Origin: Eulemur rufifrons
Taxonomy: Eukaryota; Chordata; Mammalia; Primates; Lemuridae
Assembly: GCF_041146395.1 (NCBI RefSeq)
Contig: NC_090997.1
Span: 37,179,501-37,243,500, forward strand
Direction of reading: 5' to 3'
Length of the DNA stretch: 64,000 nt
The notes below the pieces were generated by a model. It was not told the DNA's origin and ran no database searches. It saw only the letters and a list, made by a program, of their open reading frames with translations. This document shows positions 33,500 through 46,527 of the stretch, one piece after another; positions within the stretch are counted from its first letter, which is position 1, and each line of letters begins with the position of its first letter. Made by a program: the position numbers and the translations under genes.

Positions 33500-34355
33500 G
33501 AAGAATTCAAGTTTAACATTCCAAATAGGATATTCCAACACTTAGAACACCCACTAAATGAGAGCTTCTTGTATTTGAATGTGCTTGTGAATCATGGGGC
33601 ATGGAGGACAAGGGGATGGATCTCATGAAAATGAAGATTATTATTCTGAGGGTGAGCTATTGACTGTGAGCTCAAAACCCGCCCTTCTATACTCTGTGTG
33701 TTGATGATGAGGCAAGGGCTCTGCAATTTGCATTTCTGCTTTACTACATTGGTCTCTGTGAGGCTCTGCCAATAGGGCACGAGATGAAGATGGCAAGGAT
33801 GAAAGAAGAAGAGATCTGTTCCTTCCTGTTTGTTTCCTCTGGGCTTCCTGCCTGCTTCATGTTCCTGTGAATGTCATTTTATTAACAACAATACCATTTC
33901 ATATTGGCAGTAGCATTTCCTTCCTATAGCAGCTGTTGAATCCAGTTTGGATTTTCCAACATACGTTGAACCTGCCTCCTTGTATTCCCACCCGACCCCA
34001 CCACAAAAAGCCGGCACCAGTTTGCCAGCTGCTTCTCCTCAAGGGTATAGGTCTCAGCCCAGTGGGGCTCCTCCTCCAAGTTCAGGGTATTCCAGTATCC
34101 GCTACTAACATCCCTTTTCTCTCGGCCTGGATTTAACTTCATGGAGTCTCTCCATGCTCGATAATATATAATAATCTCAACCAGCCCTAGGAGTGGGAGC
34201 TGCTTCTTACTGTTGTTGCATCCACAATACCTTAGTGTTTCCTTTTTGCCTTTTAAAAATTATCTATTTAGCAACCTTAATTCTACATAATTCTTAATAT
34301 TAAATTCTGTTTGTTAAAATGATAGGTGTGTCTTTTGTCTCCTGAGTGGACTTTG
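33500..34355 (+). repeat. Possible old LTR-like interspersed repeat (unnamed)
   Basis: The stretch has higher G+C than its surroundings and phrases such as 'ctcaacca-gccctaggagtgg', 'gctgcttcttactgttgttg', 'aatattaaattctgtttgtt' and 'gtctcctgagtggactttga', in an order I associate with a dispersed mammalian repeat. I cannot name the family, and the left boundary is arbitrary. Frames at 33592-33780 and 33924-34142 are without domains. Confidence 0.35.
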
Positions 34356-34361
34356 ATCTAT

Positions 34362-34472
34362 GGAGTAAGTCTGAATGGGCCTTGATATTCTGCATGTCTA
34401 ACAAGCTCCCAGGTGATGCTGATTTTGTTGGTCCATGTGGCACAATTTGCTGAAGCATTGTGGCAGGGAGAC
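34362..34472 (+). mobile_element. MER5-type hAT-Charlie fragment
   Basis: 'attctgcatgtctaacaagc', 'tcccaggtgatgctgatttt' and 'ggtccatgtggcacaattt' match the MER5A end with its inverted terminus. Partial, non-autonomous. Confidence 0.65.
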
Positions 34473-35739
34473 CTGTAAAAATGTTTTTAGTATATGGTAT
34501 TTCCATATAAATCAAATGGTAACTATAAACACTGAACATTTATATTAGTAAATGAAGAGATTAAAGACCTTTGTAAATACTAATGAATGTTCTGAATGAA
34601 GTAGCTACTTCCACTACAGATGCCCTGGGATGAGAACAGTATGGGCACATTGGGGAACATCTTCAGATTGTGAAAGAAGAAGAATCTATCCCAACTAAGA
34701 ACAGGAGTCACTCTGACATGACACTTGTTTTTTTATGGAATGTGTGTACTGTCACAATTGTGCTTATGAATGGATGAGTGTTTTAGAAAGGAATGTAATT
34801 TGAAAACAGAAAAAGAAACCCCTGATTGCCTAAGTCTCAAGCTGCTATACTTGAGACACTGATGGTTTGAAACATCACCAGCATTTACCTTTATATGCCA
34901 GCAATGTGCTTGATGGAATCATTCAGAACCAAATATGTATAGATTTAAATAATTAAATAAGATTGCAAAATGCATACAATGTGTTATATTCAGAAATAAC
35001 TGCTCAGTTGATATAGATAAGATTTTTAGACATAGTTGAAATCTGGTCCCAAGAGGGATTGTCAGAACTCAGCAATACTCAGCATTGGCTGATGATTCAA
35101 CCTAGCAACTTAACAAGTTCAAAAATGTGTTATAATGACTGAACACTATCCATAAGTTAATATTATAAGAGGCATAAGTAGGAATGATTCCATGGAAAAA
35201 TACACTCAAAAGCTGATCAGTAGATTTATTGTTTGTGCTTTGTTGCACCAGGTCAGCAGGACTATACAGAGTCAAGATTGCCAAGTGCCTCTCACACCAC
35301 CCAAGAATGGTTGCAGAGTTATCAAGAGACCCACTCTTGAAAAAAAAATAATAGTTTTGGCTTCTCAAAATAATTGAACAGGGCTATTACTCTAATGAGG
35401 TAGTTATAGAGCTTGAAAATCTACCTCCAAGAGAAATGCTGCTTTTAAACAGTTCAATAGTTACAACCTTTACATACATTATAAGAACTAATATAATTTA
35501 TCTGTGACTTTTATCATCTTTCCTTCAGTCAGGTAAACTTGTGGCAACTATATAACATTCCAGAATTTAGGGATTCTTATAATGTAGACATTCATTCAGT
35601 AGAAACCTATAAGAATTGTGATTAAAGAAATGGAATTTAAATATTTGCCTAGACAATTGGTATAATGAGAGTTTTTATACTTTGGAGCTTGTATATTTTA
35701 GGAGGAATCAGAAGTTACCGAATACCTCTTACCAGTCTA
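34473..35739. other. Unassigned stretch
   Basis: No gene or repeat recognised. Paired short frames around 35102-35377 on both strands have no domain. Confidence 0.45.
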
Positions 35740-35818
35740 TGAGAAAATTGTTCATCCTGTTTGTCAAGCCCCTGAGCCTAGTACCTGGAAAATAATAAAT
35801 GTTCAATAACTAAGTTTT
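35740..35818 (+). repeat. L2 LINE 3'-end relic
   Basis: 'cccctgagcctagtacctgg' and 'aataaatgttcaataactaa' match the last bases of L2. Confidence 0.6.
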
Positions 35819-36184
35819 GAAAGGTAGTAAAATAGATATTCAATGAGTTTTAATTCATTCTGGTTCAAGCAATAAGTGTTCTGTAAGATAACAGGATGTT
35901 GGTAATCTTGGGGAGTAAGCACCTTAGCAAAATGGACCCCAGAGAATTAGTTCTAGTTGTGTCCAACTTGCACTGAAATCTATTAATGATGGTGACCAAG
36001 TTGGAAGGATATGACAATAGGAAAAGAATACCTCTCTCATGAAAAATAAACAAAAGACTAGAAATGGGTCAACATGACCTTAGAAGAATAATTTCACAGT
36101 AAGTTAGAGGAGGAAGGCATTGAATATTTTATCTTTTGAAGGAATCATATCTGCAATTCAGATAGTTGTCCAACTTTCCAGAAC

Positions 36185-36590
36185 ATTTTGAAATATGACA
36201 TTTCCTATTTCACAAAGTGTTCCATTTCATTGCTGACCACTTCTAATTATTAGAAAGTTTTCCCTTACAGAAGCCAAACTGTGTCTCTTGGTATTCTTTG
36301 GGGCTAGTTCTGCTTGCTAGAGAAACTCAAAACCAGCAAATCTCTCTCATGGCAGGTAGCTCATCAATAATTGAAGAAAGCTATAATGTTCCCTGAAACC
36401 TTCTCTCCTCCCAGTCACTCACTGCTGGAAGCCTCCAGCAAAGAATATGGTTTCTGAATCCTTCTCCACATGGACAACAAATTTTACTTTGTGGAGCTGT
36501 TTTCTAAAGTATAGTACCATGCTCAGAACAGAACATTGAACTCAATATAATATTCTCTTAAACATATTAGCTGAACATGGAATTGATATC
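36185..36590 (-). repeat. CR1/L3 LINE relic, antisense
   Basis: 'ttagaaagttttcccttac', 'ggggctagttctgcttgcta', 'ttgaagaaagctataatgtt', 'aaaccttctctcctcccag' and 'gctcagaacagaacattga' occur in the order of the antisense CR1/L3 3' region found across mammals. It is the most ancient LINE relic recognised in the window. Confidence 0.7.
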
Positions 36591-39249
36591 TTTTCCCCTG
36601 AGACATATTTTTATAGTATCACAATGTCATTGTGTTCATTTGATTTAGTCTGTCATTCAAAATGTATATTTTGGAAGTAAGAAAGGGAGTACATTTTCAT
36701 TTATTATTGTTATACATGTCTGGAAGCCATTAGGTGAATTGAATTTATTTTGTGGAAATTAGGTGTTTACATGCAACTCAGGTTCTTAACCTACAGACAA
36801 TATTTGACATACATTCCAGGTCCTCAGCATAATTATTCAGAATAAAGAAATGGGAGACTTGGATTGAACTTAGACCTCTCTGAAACTTCTGAAGTGAAAA
36901 TTTGAATAAGATGCTTTGGGAGAATCGCTAAGAAGATTTTTTACTAATCAAAGTCAAAGAGGTAGATGATGACAAGGGTCTCTTTGAATTGTAAGTCTAC
37001 ATGAATGACAGTCATAAGACAGTAACATTAAAAACTCCCCAAAGGCATTACCAGAAAGTTTACATCTTTGACTAAGATTTATTTAAGTTACCGCATTATA
37101 AAGAATAAATTCTTCCTTGAATTATAAAAATGGCCTAACAGACTTTGTTTATTCTAATTCACTACATATTTCAAACATCCCATGATTGACTAATGTTAGG
37201 CTTTTATTTAGCAACACACACGTCCTTCTTTTTTGAACTAAATGGAGCGGGACATCCATGGAAAGTTCTTACACCTGCCAATCAATGAATTTCCCCAAGA
37301 TCTTTTTCATGAGTTATTGTCAGTGGTTGCTCTTGTGCCTTAGGTATAACAGTTTGATTTTGAATATATTTGAATTCAGAAGTAATGACTCCTTCCTTTG
37401 TATAGTGAGGAAACATCTATGAATATGCGAAACCAGTGAATATGTATTGCTTTCTTTATATTTGTTTCTTCTTGCCAGGGCATTTTTCTCATTAGAGAGG
37501 TTTGGAATGACTTAATGCATTATAATAATCTCATTTGTACTGCTGTCACATTTTCAAGTGTTTAGCAAAAGGAGTTAGGTTTCAGGCACAAACTGAGTTA
37601 TACCAGAAAACAACAATATTAATGGTAAGACCTGGCAACCAGAAATGCATCATTTTTCAAACTCATATAAAGTGTTAATACTGCAAACAGCATTCCAAGG
37701 ATTTTTAGTATAAACTGATGATAAACCTGAATGAGACTAAAGTCATACACCAGCCTAAACAAAAGTAATCTTACCCATTTTCAAGCTTTTATAGGAAATA
37801 TGGAACTATAGATGTTATATTTTGATATTTTTGCATTTAAAATAAAAACAACATCTTGGTCATGAAAGCTTAAATATCCTTTGAAATGGGATGGTAGAAA
37901 ACAGATTTTGCCCCTAGGCCAACTTCTAAAATAGAGACCTCAAATTGGTGGTCTACTGCTCAAATTTGGTCCATATGTGCCCCTTTTTGGACTTGCAGCA
38001 AGATTCTAAGAATTTTAATTACTTGCAAACATTAAAGATTAGGCTATTTCATATATAATAGCAGGTTTCTCTTCAAAAATAGAAAGATCTGGACAGAGAA
38101 CACTCATTCCACATAAAACCATCTCCTGAAATAGAGTAGGGATTACATACTTTAGAGTGGGTGGGCTATTTCTTTGGCCATCTAATATTCTTTATTCTTA
38201 TTATCTTACCTCCCTTTTCATACAAGGTGGAGTGAAGGAGAAGATAACACAATTGGTTACAGACTGCAGGAGGAATTTTGGGTTCAACCTTTAGAGATGT
38301 CAATTTTGGAACACACCAACTTATGTATACATTTGATTTACAGTTAAAGATAACCCACATGTCTGACCTAGAAAAATACACTTTTGTATTTAGCTCACCG
38401 AGAATTTTGCCAATTTGATTTCATCTCTCTAGTGCTCCTTGGGAGTATAAAGCCAAGTGAGAGCACCTCCTACAGAAAGAGGCAGAAAAGTCTTAGAAGC
38501 TTTGTGAAGCCAGGAGGAGCACTCCAAGTGTGTTTGCAGGCTATGACCATGGGACAGAGATATAGAACACTGGTGGAGTGGAAGCAGAAGGCAAAGAGGT
38601 AGGAGTAACATAAGGGTTTAGAGATGACATAAGAGGGGTATTATTGCAAATGTAATGACCAAGACAGATGAGAATACAGGAGGGGTATGAGTTGAACCTT
38701 TCAGGAACTTGGCTGCAAAAAGAAAGCATGCACTGGTGGCAATTTCAGGGATGCCTGGATTGGGTTCCAGATGCCCATCTGTATGTTCGGGGACTCTGCC
38801 AGCTGAACAGCTGCACTACTAGACTGAAACTAGACCAGTCTCTTGGGCACAAAGGAAGAAAAGCAGACAGGATAGGAAATAAGCTATCTCCCTCTTAACA
38901 TTTACAGTTGCACTTTCAATCCAATATTGAATCAATACCAAAAAATAAGCATTTTGGTAACTGATTATGTTTTCTGAAATGGTAAAAATCAATCCTATCT
39001 TGCTGGGATTTTTTTTTTCAATTGAATAAAAATAAATATTTATTTTACTTTAGAAATCATTTTATTTCCAAGATTCACAAACATGAAAATGACATCATGG
39101 ACATTTACATTTAAATAAAATGTTTTGCCCATGTAGTTGAATTGTGCCAAATGAAACCAAAACCAAAATCTGAAAATAATGACTGCTATCACTGATGATA
39201 TCAGTAATATAAATAATTATATATTATAAATAAGGTGTATGTTATTTGT
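36591..39249. other. Unassigned, with one possible hAT relic
   Basis: No gene is supported. Around 37935-38060 'caaattggtggtctactgct' and 'caaatttggtccatatgtgc' suggest a decayed hAT element of the type containing GGCCCGC blocks, but this is weak. Frames at 38384-38602 and 38668-38898 lack domains. Confidence 0.4.
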
Positions 39250-39400
39250 TATATTATTGCATCTTTGAAGCAAATCTTCCAGGTAAAGTACATATTATAT
39301 GTATTTTACACCTGAGGAAGAGCGAGGTTGGAGAGGGCTCATAAAGCTAGTGAGTGTTGAAGCCAGGACTGCAATCAGAGGTGATCTCATTCCACCACAT
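39250..39400 (-). repeat. MIR SINE, antisense
   Basis: 'tattttacacctgaggaaga', 'ggttggagagggctcataaa' and 'gctagtgagtgttgaagcca' then 'ggactgcaatcagagg' match antisense MIR (TTTACAGATGAGGAAACTGAGGC ... GCTAGTAAGTGGCAGAGCC). Confidence 0.7.
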
Positions 39401-39464
39401 CATACAAATACCTGAGGAAGGTGGGTCTGAGATTAGTAATTACTAATTATTTTTTCTCCATTAA

Positions 39465-40300
39465 ATTGCCTTTGCATGTTTGTCCAAATCAGCTGGCTGT
39501 ACTTGTATGGAGTAGTTTTTGTTTTTCTATTCAGTTCCATTGATTGATATGTCTATTCTTTAAATCAATATCACTGACGTGATTACTGTACCTTTAGGGT
39601 AAACCTTGAAACTTGGTAGTATGAGTCCTCCAATTTTGTTTTCTTGTCTCAAAATTGTTTTGGCTACTCTAATTCCTTAATACATATGCTTATATATATA
39701 GTGTTATATATATTAAAGCTAGTTAATCATTTTGAGGAGAACTGACATCTTAATAACATAAGTCTTTCAAGCCACTAATTGGACAACTTATCCTTTTATA
39801 TACAATTTCTGTGATTTTTTTAAATCAATGTTTTCTCATTTTCAGCATACAGTCCCTTCATATATTATGTTAGATTATATTGAAGTATTTCTTTTTAGGG
39901 GTGCTATTATAAATAGCATTTTTCAAAACTTTGAATTCCATTGCTTATTGTTAGTATGTGGAAATAAAATTGACTTTTCAATTAGATGTTGTAGTGTATA
40001 ACCTTGCTAAACATTTTTGTTAGTTCTAGCAGATTCTTCAGGGTTTTATACTTAGACAGACATGTCCTTTGCAAAAAAGAGATAGTATGTTTATCTTTTT
40101 TCTGATCATCATTCTTTATTTTCATTTTCTTACTTTACTGTGATGGCTAAGACTTCCCCTGTAATATAAAACAGGAGTCCTGAGGGAGGACAGACTTGCC
40201 TTATTGCTGATTTTAGAGGAAAAGGATTCATTTTATTACCATTTTATATAATGTTGGTTGTAGGACTTTTATAGATGGCTTTTATCAAATTAAACAACTG
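39465..40300 (-). mobile_element. Old LINE-1 ORF2 fragment, antisense
   Basis: 'aatcagctggctgtacttgt', 'ctattcagttccattgattg', 'tggtagtatgagtcctccaa', 'gtggaaataaaattgacttt', 'gagggaggacagacttgcct' and 'ttatagatggcttttatcaa' are antisense ORF2 phrases in order. No frame survives, and both ends are truncated. Confidence 0.75.
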
Positions 40301-41144
40301 CTTATTGACCTCTTTCCTGTTCCCCACATGAAAAGTCTTTTTTAGGAGAGATAGGTGAGGAGAATCTGGAAGTTTCTTACCTCTTCTGTAGGTTTGATTT
40401 CTCCTGCAGGTTTGATCCACAATTTCACTTCTTAGGGATTTTTATGATCTTTTCTTGTGAGTGCTCAGTGGGGTTTCTGTAGACAAAGCCCACAAGAGAG
40501 GGCAAACTCTGCCCTTTCTGTGCTCCCGCAGGAGTTTTACTCTGTCCAGCCAGCCTGTGTGAACTATTTTAGCTTAATTCTTTACAATTATCTGGTGGCA
40601 TCTACTCCAGGCAAGTCCTGGCTCATATCACTTCTATCCCTGAATCACCTTCATTCTTCTTACATTTGGCCCAGTGGGTTTCTCTGTGACCTCACTCACC
40701 AATGGTTCTAAAAAAGTCATGAATTTAAAGTTAATCTGACACTTTTTACTACTGTAAATTTGAAAGCAGCTTTCCCACCAGCTTTTCACATCCCTGAACA
40801 GAAACCAGATATCTCTATGTATTTATTACCTAGCATTTTTGACTGTGTTCAAAAGTAGGGTTGATTCTGTTAATTAGCCCAATATAGTGATAAAACAATA
40901 GCCCAGTCCCCTATTGGTTTGTACATGATCTCTTAGTTATGGTACTATATTTTCATGACAAGCAAACTTTTGCTTTTGCTAATTTTAATCACCTCAGGAC
41001 AAATTTAGCATATCATTATGTTAAGAGTTCCCATAGAAGAGGGATGAGGTGATGGGAATTAAGAGGTGAAAAGAAATGTAGGAATGAAAAATACTTCACT
41101 CTGGTATATGGAAATTGCAGCCATTTCTAAAGCAATGCTGCATT
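40301..41144. other. Unassigned stretch
   Basis: The 84-codon frame at 40457-40711 has no domain. The first part may be a decayed continuation of the LINE-1. Confidence 0.4.
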
Positions 41145-41335
41145 CTTAAAGTGTGATTCCTAGAACAGCAGCGGAGGCGTCACTGGTAACTCAGAAGTGC
41201 AGAGCCCTGGGCCCCACCAGACTCCAGTTTCTGAATCAGAAACTCTGGAGGTGAGATCCAGAACTCTGCCATTTAACAAGACCTTCAGCTGATTCTAATG
41301 TACACAACAGTTAGATGACCACTGATCTAAACCTA
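41145..41335 (+). mobile_element. MER5-type hAT-Charlie element
   Basis: 'cttaaagtgtgattcctaga', 'cagagccctgggccccacca', 'gaatcagaaactctggaggt', 'gccatttaacaagaccttc' and 'gctgattctaatgtacacaa' follow MER5A/B almost from end to end, closing in 'accactga', the complement of the missing 5' tip. Confidence 0.85.
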
Positions 41336-43337
41336 ATCCTACAATTTGTAATATGTTTAAATACATAACAAAATGGTACAGCACATGAGGAAAGCTTGTT
41401 TGTTAAATTAAGAGCGTATTCCATCAACTTTGCTCCAGCAGCAGACCTTAATCAATTTGTGCTTATGAACTCAAGAAACCCACACCCTGTGGCCACGATA
41501 ACTTGCACATATAAAACAAAGTCAATTGCATTTCATGGTTCTCCAATTTCTGGCACTTTACCTTTCTGCCTAGAATTTAGAACTGTTCCTTGCTCTGACA
41601 TTTTGTACCTATCTGCTGTGTAGCAAAGGGATTCCCTGTGTGAGTTCCTGATCCCTTTCCTGTTCTGACCTGGTATTCACACCTGTCAACAAGGTCTGTG
41701 GGTTCTGGCTTTTGGATTCTGGCAGAACATCAAAACTACTGAGTAAGTAATTTCAGTAATTTAGGACTATAGTTTTCAAAATTTATGAATCAGCAGAATT
41801 ACATCTTCAAATAAAACCTCACAAGAATTTCAATCTATAAAATGAATAAATGATAAGAGCCTTCTAAAGAAATGGAGCAGCCAGGTGGCAACAGGGGCAG
41901 AAAAGTGGTATCCTTAGGTCCTCTTTCTTTTCCTGTGCCCGTTCTAGATGTGCCCTGTAGAATTTTAGGCTTTATGAAAGTCATCAATTGGGTGATCACT
42001 CAGAACTAGGAGAGACTGAAAACTGGAAAATCAGAATGCCTGAACACCAGTAATTTTCCAAGCCCAATATTTTTAGCCAACATGGTTTATTTTTCAGTGA
42101 AACTCATCAGTTAAATGACCATTTTATGCTAACAGGGATGTTAAAAGAACAAAAGCATGATGAATTTATTTGGTCACAATCAATACATACATTATCCATG
42201 TTGAAGGTGGAATTCCTGTTCCCTAGATGTGCTTCTTCAGGGTGAGGGAGGGGAGTGAGGTAGCTCATGTTCACTTTGTTTTATGAGAACTCTTGCAAGC
42301 ATGCCTTTTGCTTGCTCACATAATAATGCTTTCCATCCATATAATCTTCGTGGACAGCATGAAGATCAACTACTAGTAAACTCCTGGATCATATTAACCT
42401 GAGGTTAAGTGACCACAGCTTTTAATTTTTATTTATTTTTCTACAACCCATTTGGGAAAAATAATGACAGTGAAGTAAGTCCAAAAGCTGAGAAAAAACA
42501 ATGAATATGGACAGGAAAATATGATGATACTAATAATGGCAAATCTATTGTCCTTTGTTTAAATGTTAGTGGAAAAAGTTTGTACAGGCTTTCCTCGAAA
42601 ATTTTGATGAAAACTACTGTTTACTTTAGAAAAGCAAAAGTTTATTTTATTATTGGGGAGCTTTCTTTTACTCTCAGACAATAAAAGGAACTGTGTAGAA
42701 AATATGCATTTGAAAGATTATAACAAAGAACAGAATTACCAAAACAACAGACTGGGTAGCCACTGAAATTTCATTGTCGTTTTAGGTACTCTAAATTTCT
42801 AATCAAGTTACCTTGATTCACAAAAGTATTAATGTCTATCTACTTCCTGTCCCCTTGTCTGGAGTGGGGAGAACCTTAGTAATTTTCTCACCTCCAATTA
42901 TGTAAACAAATATACATTTACAGTTTTGAGAAATATGCCTACCTAAGTAATTACATTCATAGATCACATTTCCTGCTTTAAATTATTCCAAAAATTGAAG
43001 TCACTGGATAAAATTTCCCTTAGTTGTGTGTGAGTCACCACTGTCCAAGCATAATGTCTCACATATATATTCAGGAACCTCTATTTTAGGATAGAATTTA
43101 TATAACACAAAGCATTTATCATCTTCCTTGACTCTCGTGGAACAACAAATGGTTCTATTTTCTAAGTGCTTAAATAATTATTAGAAAGAGATTCTTATAG
43201 CATCTCTTCAAGGCATATGGCAACATCTTTCTCTTAGCACTAAGGAAACAGAAGTGAAATACCAAGATAAATTGAACACTTGATAAGAGACTGAAATTAG
43301 GAATTTTCCAGACCTTCACACAGGACTACATCATCTT
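41336..43337. other. Unassigned stretch
   Basis: No gene or repeat recognised. The 75-codon frame at 41396-41623 has no domain. Confidence 0.45.
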
Positions 43338-43695
<358 letters not shown>

Positions 43696-43707
43696 CTACA
43701 TCGTCTT

Positions 43708-45107
43708 CATTCACTGAAAAAATAAAATAGAGAAAATATGCACACATTTGGCAATAATGTTGTATTGCACATTCTCGTTCTTTTGAAGTTGATGAATTAA
43801 CTTTTTCTGTACTAGCTTGCTTTCTCTGGAAAACTTTATATTTACTGCATATCCCAAATTTAACTCACATCAGAACCTGACTTGATAGGCATATAAAGAA
43901 AGATATCATTTACTTGTTGAAATGCAGAGAAACCCTATGTGGATATGGAGAGTTAAGAGTGCTAATAATTTAATTAGATATGAAAAAGGCATGAAATAAA
44001 CATTTTTATGAAAAAAATATTTTTTCCTCTTCAGGGAAAAAATTTGGTCAAAAATTGCATTAGTCAGTGCTTTCAAAATAAGCATTTAATTTACAATTTA
44101 CTTAATTTTTTTTGTGTGTGTGAACAGGGCTGACTTTGCCTATCAAAAAACAACAAAATATTTTTGTCAGAAAATTGAAACTTTAGAGAAAAAAATGAAA
44201 GGTCTGAATTGACTTTTTTAAGTACATCTTTCAACTTCTGCTTTTATGTAGAACATGGATCTCATTCTCATCCTCAATTCCTTCTCCCATTTTCTTTACC
44301 TAAACCCTGTCATTTTCATTTCCTTCACCTGAACCATCCTCAGATCCACACCTCTGTGGAGCATATGACGAGAACACAAAGCACGTAAGAAGGAAACCCA
44401 AGGCTGGGACAGTATAGTCCTGAGGCTGCCAACAGGGCGTTTCCAACTGAACAGAGGAAACGATGAAAATGCAAGCCTTAGGAAGGAGGGGTCTTCAGCT
44501 CAGGTGTGATTAGAATTATGGTTCCCACATAATACCATAAAAATCTGTATATCATTTTCCCTTGTTTAAAAGAAAAACAGGTCTCATACCTCAGGGACAT
44601 CTGTAAGCTTCTGAAGAGAGCCACACAGTAGACTTTGATTTAGGCGTTACTGTAATTGTCCAGTAATAACATTATTATTAATAATACATATCATTTAGTA
44701 AGTTCTTGTTATGTGCTACATACCAGACAGGAACAACTATATAAACAATAAGAGCAGGAAAATTAGAAATGGAAGGTTTGGGTAACAAAAACATAAAGCC
44801 TATTTCAAAGAATAGGATTTTAGCCAAGTCCAGGCAGGAAGACTTTTTGTACCTGAAAAAAGATACTTGAGAGAGGACAGTTCAGGTAGAATACCAAGGT
44901 TGGCAGGCTTTAATGAATTTGTGGAAGACACTGGAATATGGGACAAAGACTGTCCATATTATCAATATTAGCACATGATTTTCTAAGTTGAGTAAAAGCA
45001 GTTTCATACTAATTGTCAACAGAGTGCAACCCCCTTATCTAGATATCACACTAATTGGGAATCCAGGGGTTTGAAAGTCCACCATACAAATAGCATCATT
45101 CCATTTT
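43708..45107. other. Mostly unassigned
   Basis: No gene is supported. A MIR-like antisense remnant lies at 44655-44735 ('catttagtaagttcttgtta', 'tgtgctacataccagacag'). The remainder was not assigned. Confidence 0.45.
44655..44735 (-). repeat. MIR-family relic, antisense
   Basis: The order of ATTATTAATAATACATATC, 'tttagtaagttcttgttatg' and 'tgctacataccagacagg' resembles antisense MIR 3' sequence (TTATTGAGCGCTTACTATGTGCCAGGC). Confidence 0.5.
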
Positions 45108-45860
45108 CTCAGGCCACAAACCTTGGAATCATCCTTGGCAATTCTCTGTCTCTCACATTCTTTGTTCAGTCTCTCAGGAAACCCCTTTGGCTCTACCATT
45201 AAAATACATCCAGAATCTGGTTGTTTATCACCATCTTCACAGCTACTGTCCCATTTCAAACCACCATCATCTCTTACCTGATTGTTGCAATAGACTCCTG
45301 ACTGGCCTCCTGCTTCCATTCTTGTCCTCTGCATCCTGTTCTTCACATATTAGCCAATTGATTCCTTTAAAATCCATTGGCTCCTCCATCCAGAACCCTT
45401 CCTTGGCATTCAAGTTCACTCAGGTTAAAAGTCCAAGTCTTTATAAGGCTTATAGCCAGGCATGACCTCCATCCTCAACCCCTTTGTTCTGCAGCCTCAT
45501 CTGCAATTACACTCCTCTTTGTTCCTTCTGTTCCAGCCATTCTCCTTGACATTTCTTTTTCTATTTCTTTACTGATGCATAATAGATGTGAACAATTTAG
45601 GGGTACAAATGATAATTTTAATACATCCATATTTCTTACCATTTCTTAATACCTAAGTCATACACCTGCCTTGAAGACTCTGTAAGAGCTGTTTTCTCTG
45701 CTGGAAATTCTCTTCTCAGATTCATGGTGGTTACCTTCTTTACCTCCTTCCAGCTTTTGTTCAAAGTTCATCTTTTCAATAAGGTTTACCCTCACCACCC
45801 TATTTAAAATGATACATCCCTTACTTAAAACCCTCCCTATCATGTTCTACCTACTTAAAA
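45108..45860 (+). repeat. L2 LINE ORF/3' region relic
   Basis: In order: 'aaccttggaatcatccttgg', 'gctctaccattaaaatacat', 'ccagaatctggttgtttatc', 'ctgattgttgcaatagactc', 'ctggcctcctgcttccatt', 'ccattctccttgacatttc', 'ctggaaattctcttctcaga' and 'taccctcaccaccctattta' reproduce the L2 ORF2 3' section. It is one of the longest L2 copies here. It is interrupted at about 45557-45660 by a LINE-1 fragment. The frames at 45035-45346 and 45187-45465 are L2 residue, not genes. Confidence 0.8.
45557..45660 (-). mobile_element. Short LINE-1 3'-end insertion inside L2
   Basis: 'gatgcataatagatgtgaac', 'aatttaggggtacaaatga' and 'ttttaatacatccatattt' resemble antisense LINE-1 3' terminal sequence. The L2 text resumes after it at 'acacctgccttgaagact'. 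The word 'catttctt' occurs at both edges and may be part of a duplication. Confidence 0.55.
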
Positions 45861-46527
45861 AAAAAATCTAAGATCTCTGAAAGAATGTTTTTTATACAGA
45901 TCCAAGATAATAATCTGTATACTTCAAGCATTTTTAGAGGGACTTGAACCAGATCAACCTAACTATACTCTGGTTCTGCTACCTTTTTTGGAATAACAGG
46001 TGTGCATCCCCTTTGAAAAACAGCACCTCAAGTGGAACTGTTTCTCATACTACCATTGGGAAGCCAGTGATCCCATTTCTTATGAAATACCTGCCATTCA
46101 CCAAATTCATTTTCATTCCAGACATTCTTGTGAATAAATGTAAAATGAGATTCCCATAACTGAGTATATTGATTCACCAATATGATAACAGAGCTTGCTG
46201 ATTCTCTATGAATCAGCAAAAACTATTTTAACTCTTAGGAATTATATAGGTGCTAAATATATATCATTGCTTTATGAGTTTGTTCAAAATCCTCTTAACT
46301 GAGAGGAAATAGATTTTATTTCTGTAAAGAGGACAAATATTTCATGTGATGATATGAATGAAATAAACCTATTCTGGTTTGTTCAAGGGGTTCTAGAAGC
46401 TTTGAAAGGCAATGTTTAGTGAAAAAGATGAAGTATTAACAAAGATGAAGTGGATCTGGTTGCATTTATTCTATTGGACTATATTTTCCTTCTGTGTAAC
46501 AGTAAATGAGCTTTTATCTGTGGTTGC
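45861..46527. other. Unassigned stretch
   Basis: No gene or repeat recognised; short frames on both strands at 45944-46219 are without domains. Confidence 0.45.

Noticed and set aside
45035..45465. Frames of 103 and 92 codons on opposite strands
   Set aside because: Both overlap the L2 relic; the plus-strand frame is a broken part of the L2 ORF and the other is its complement.
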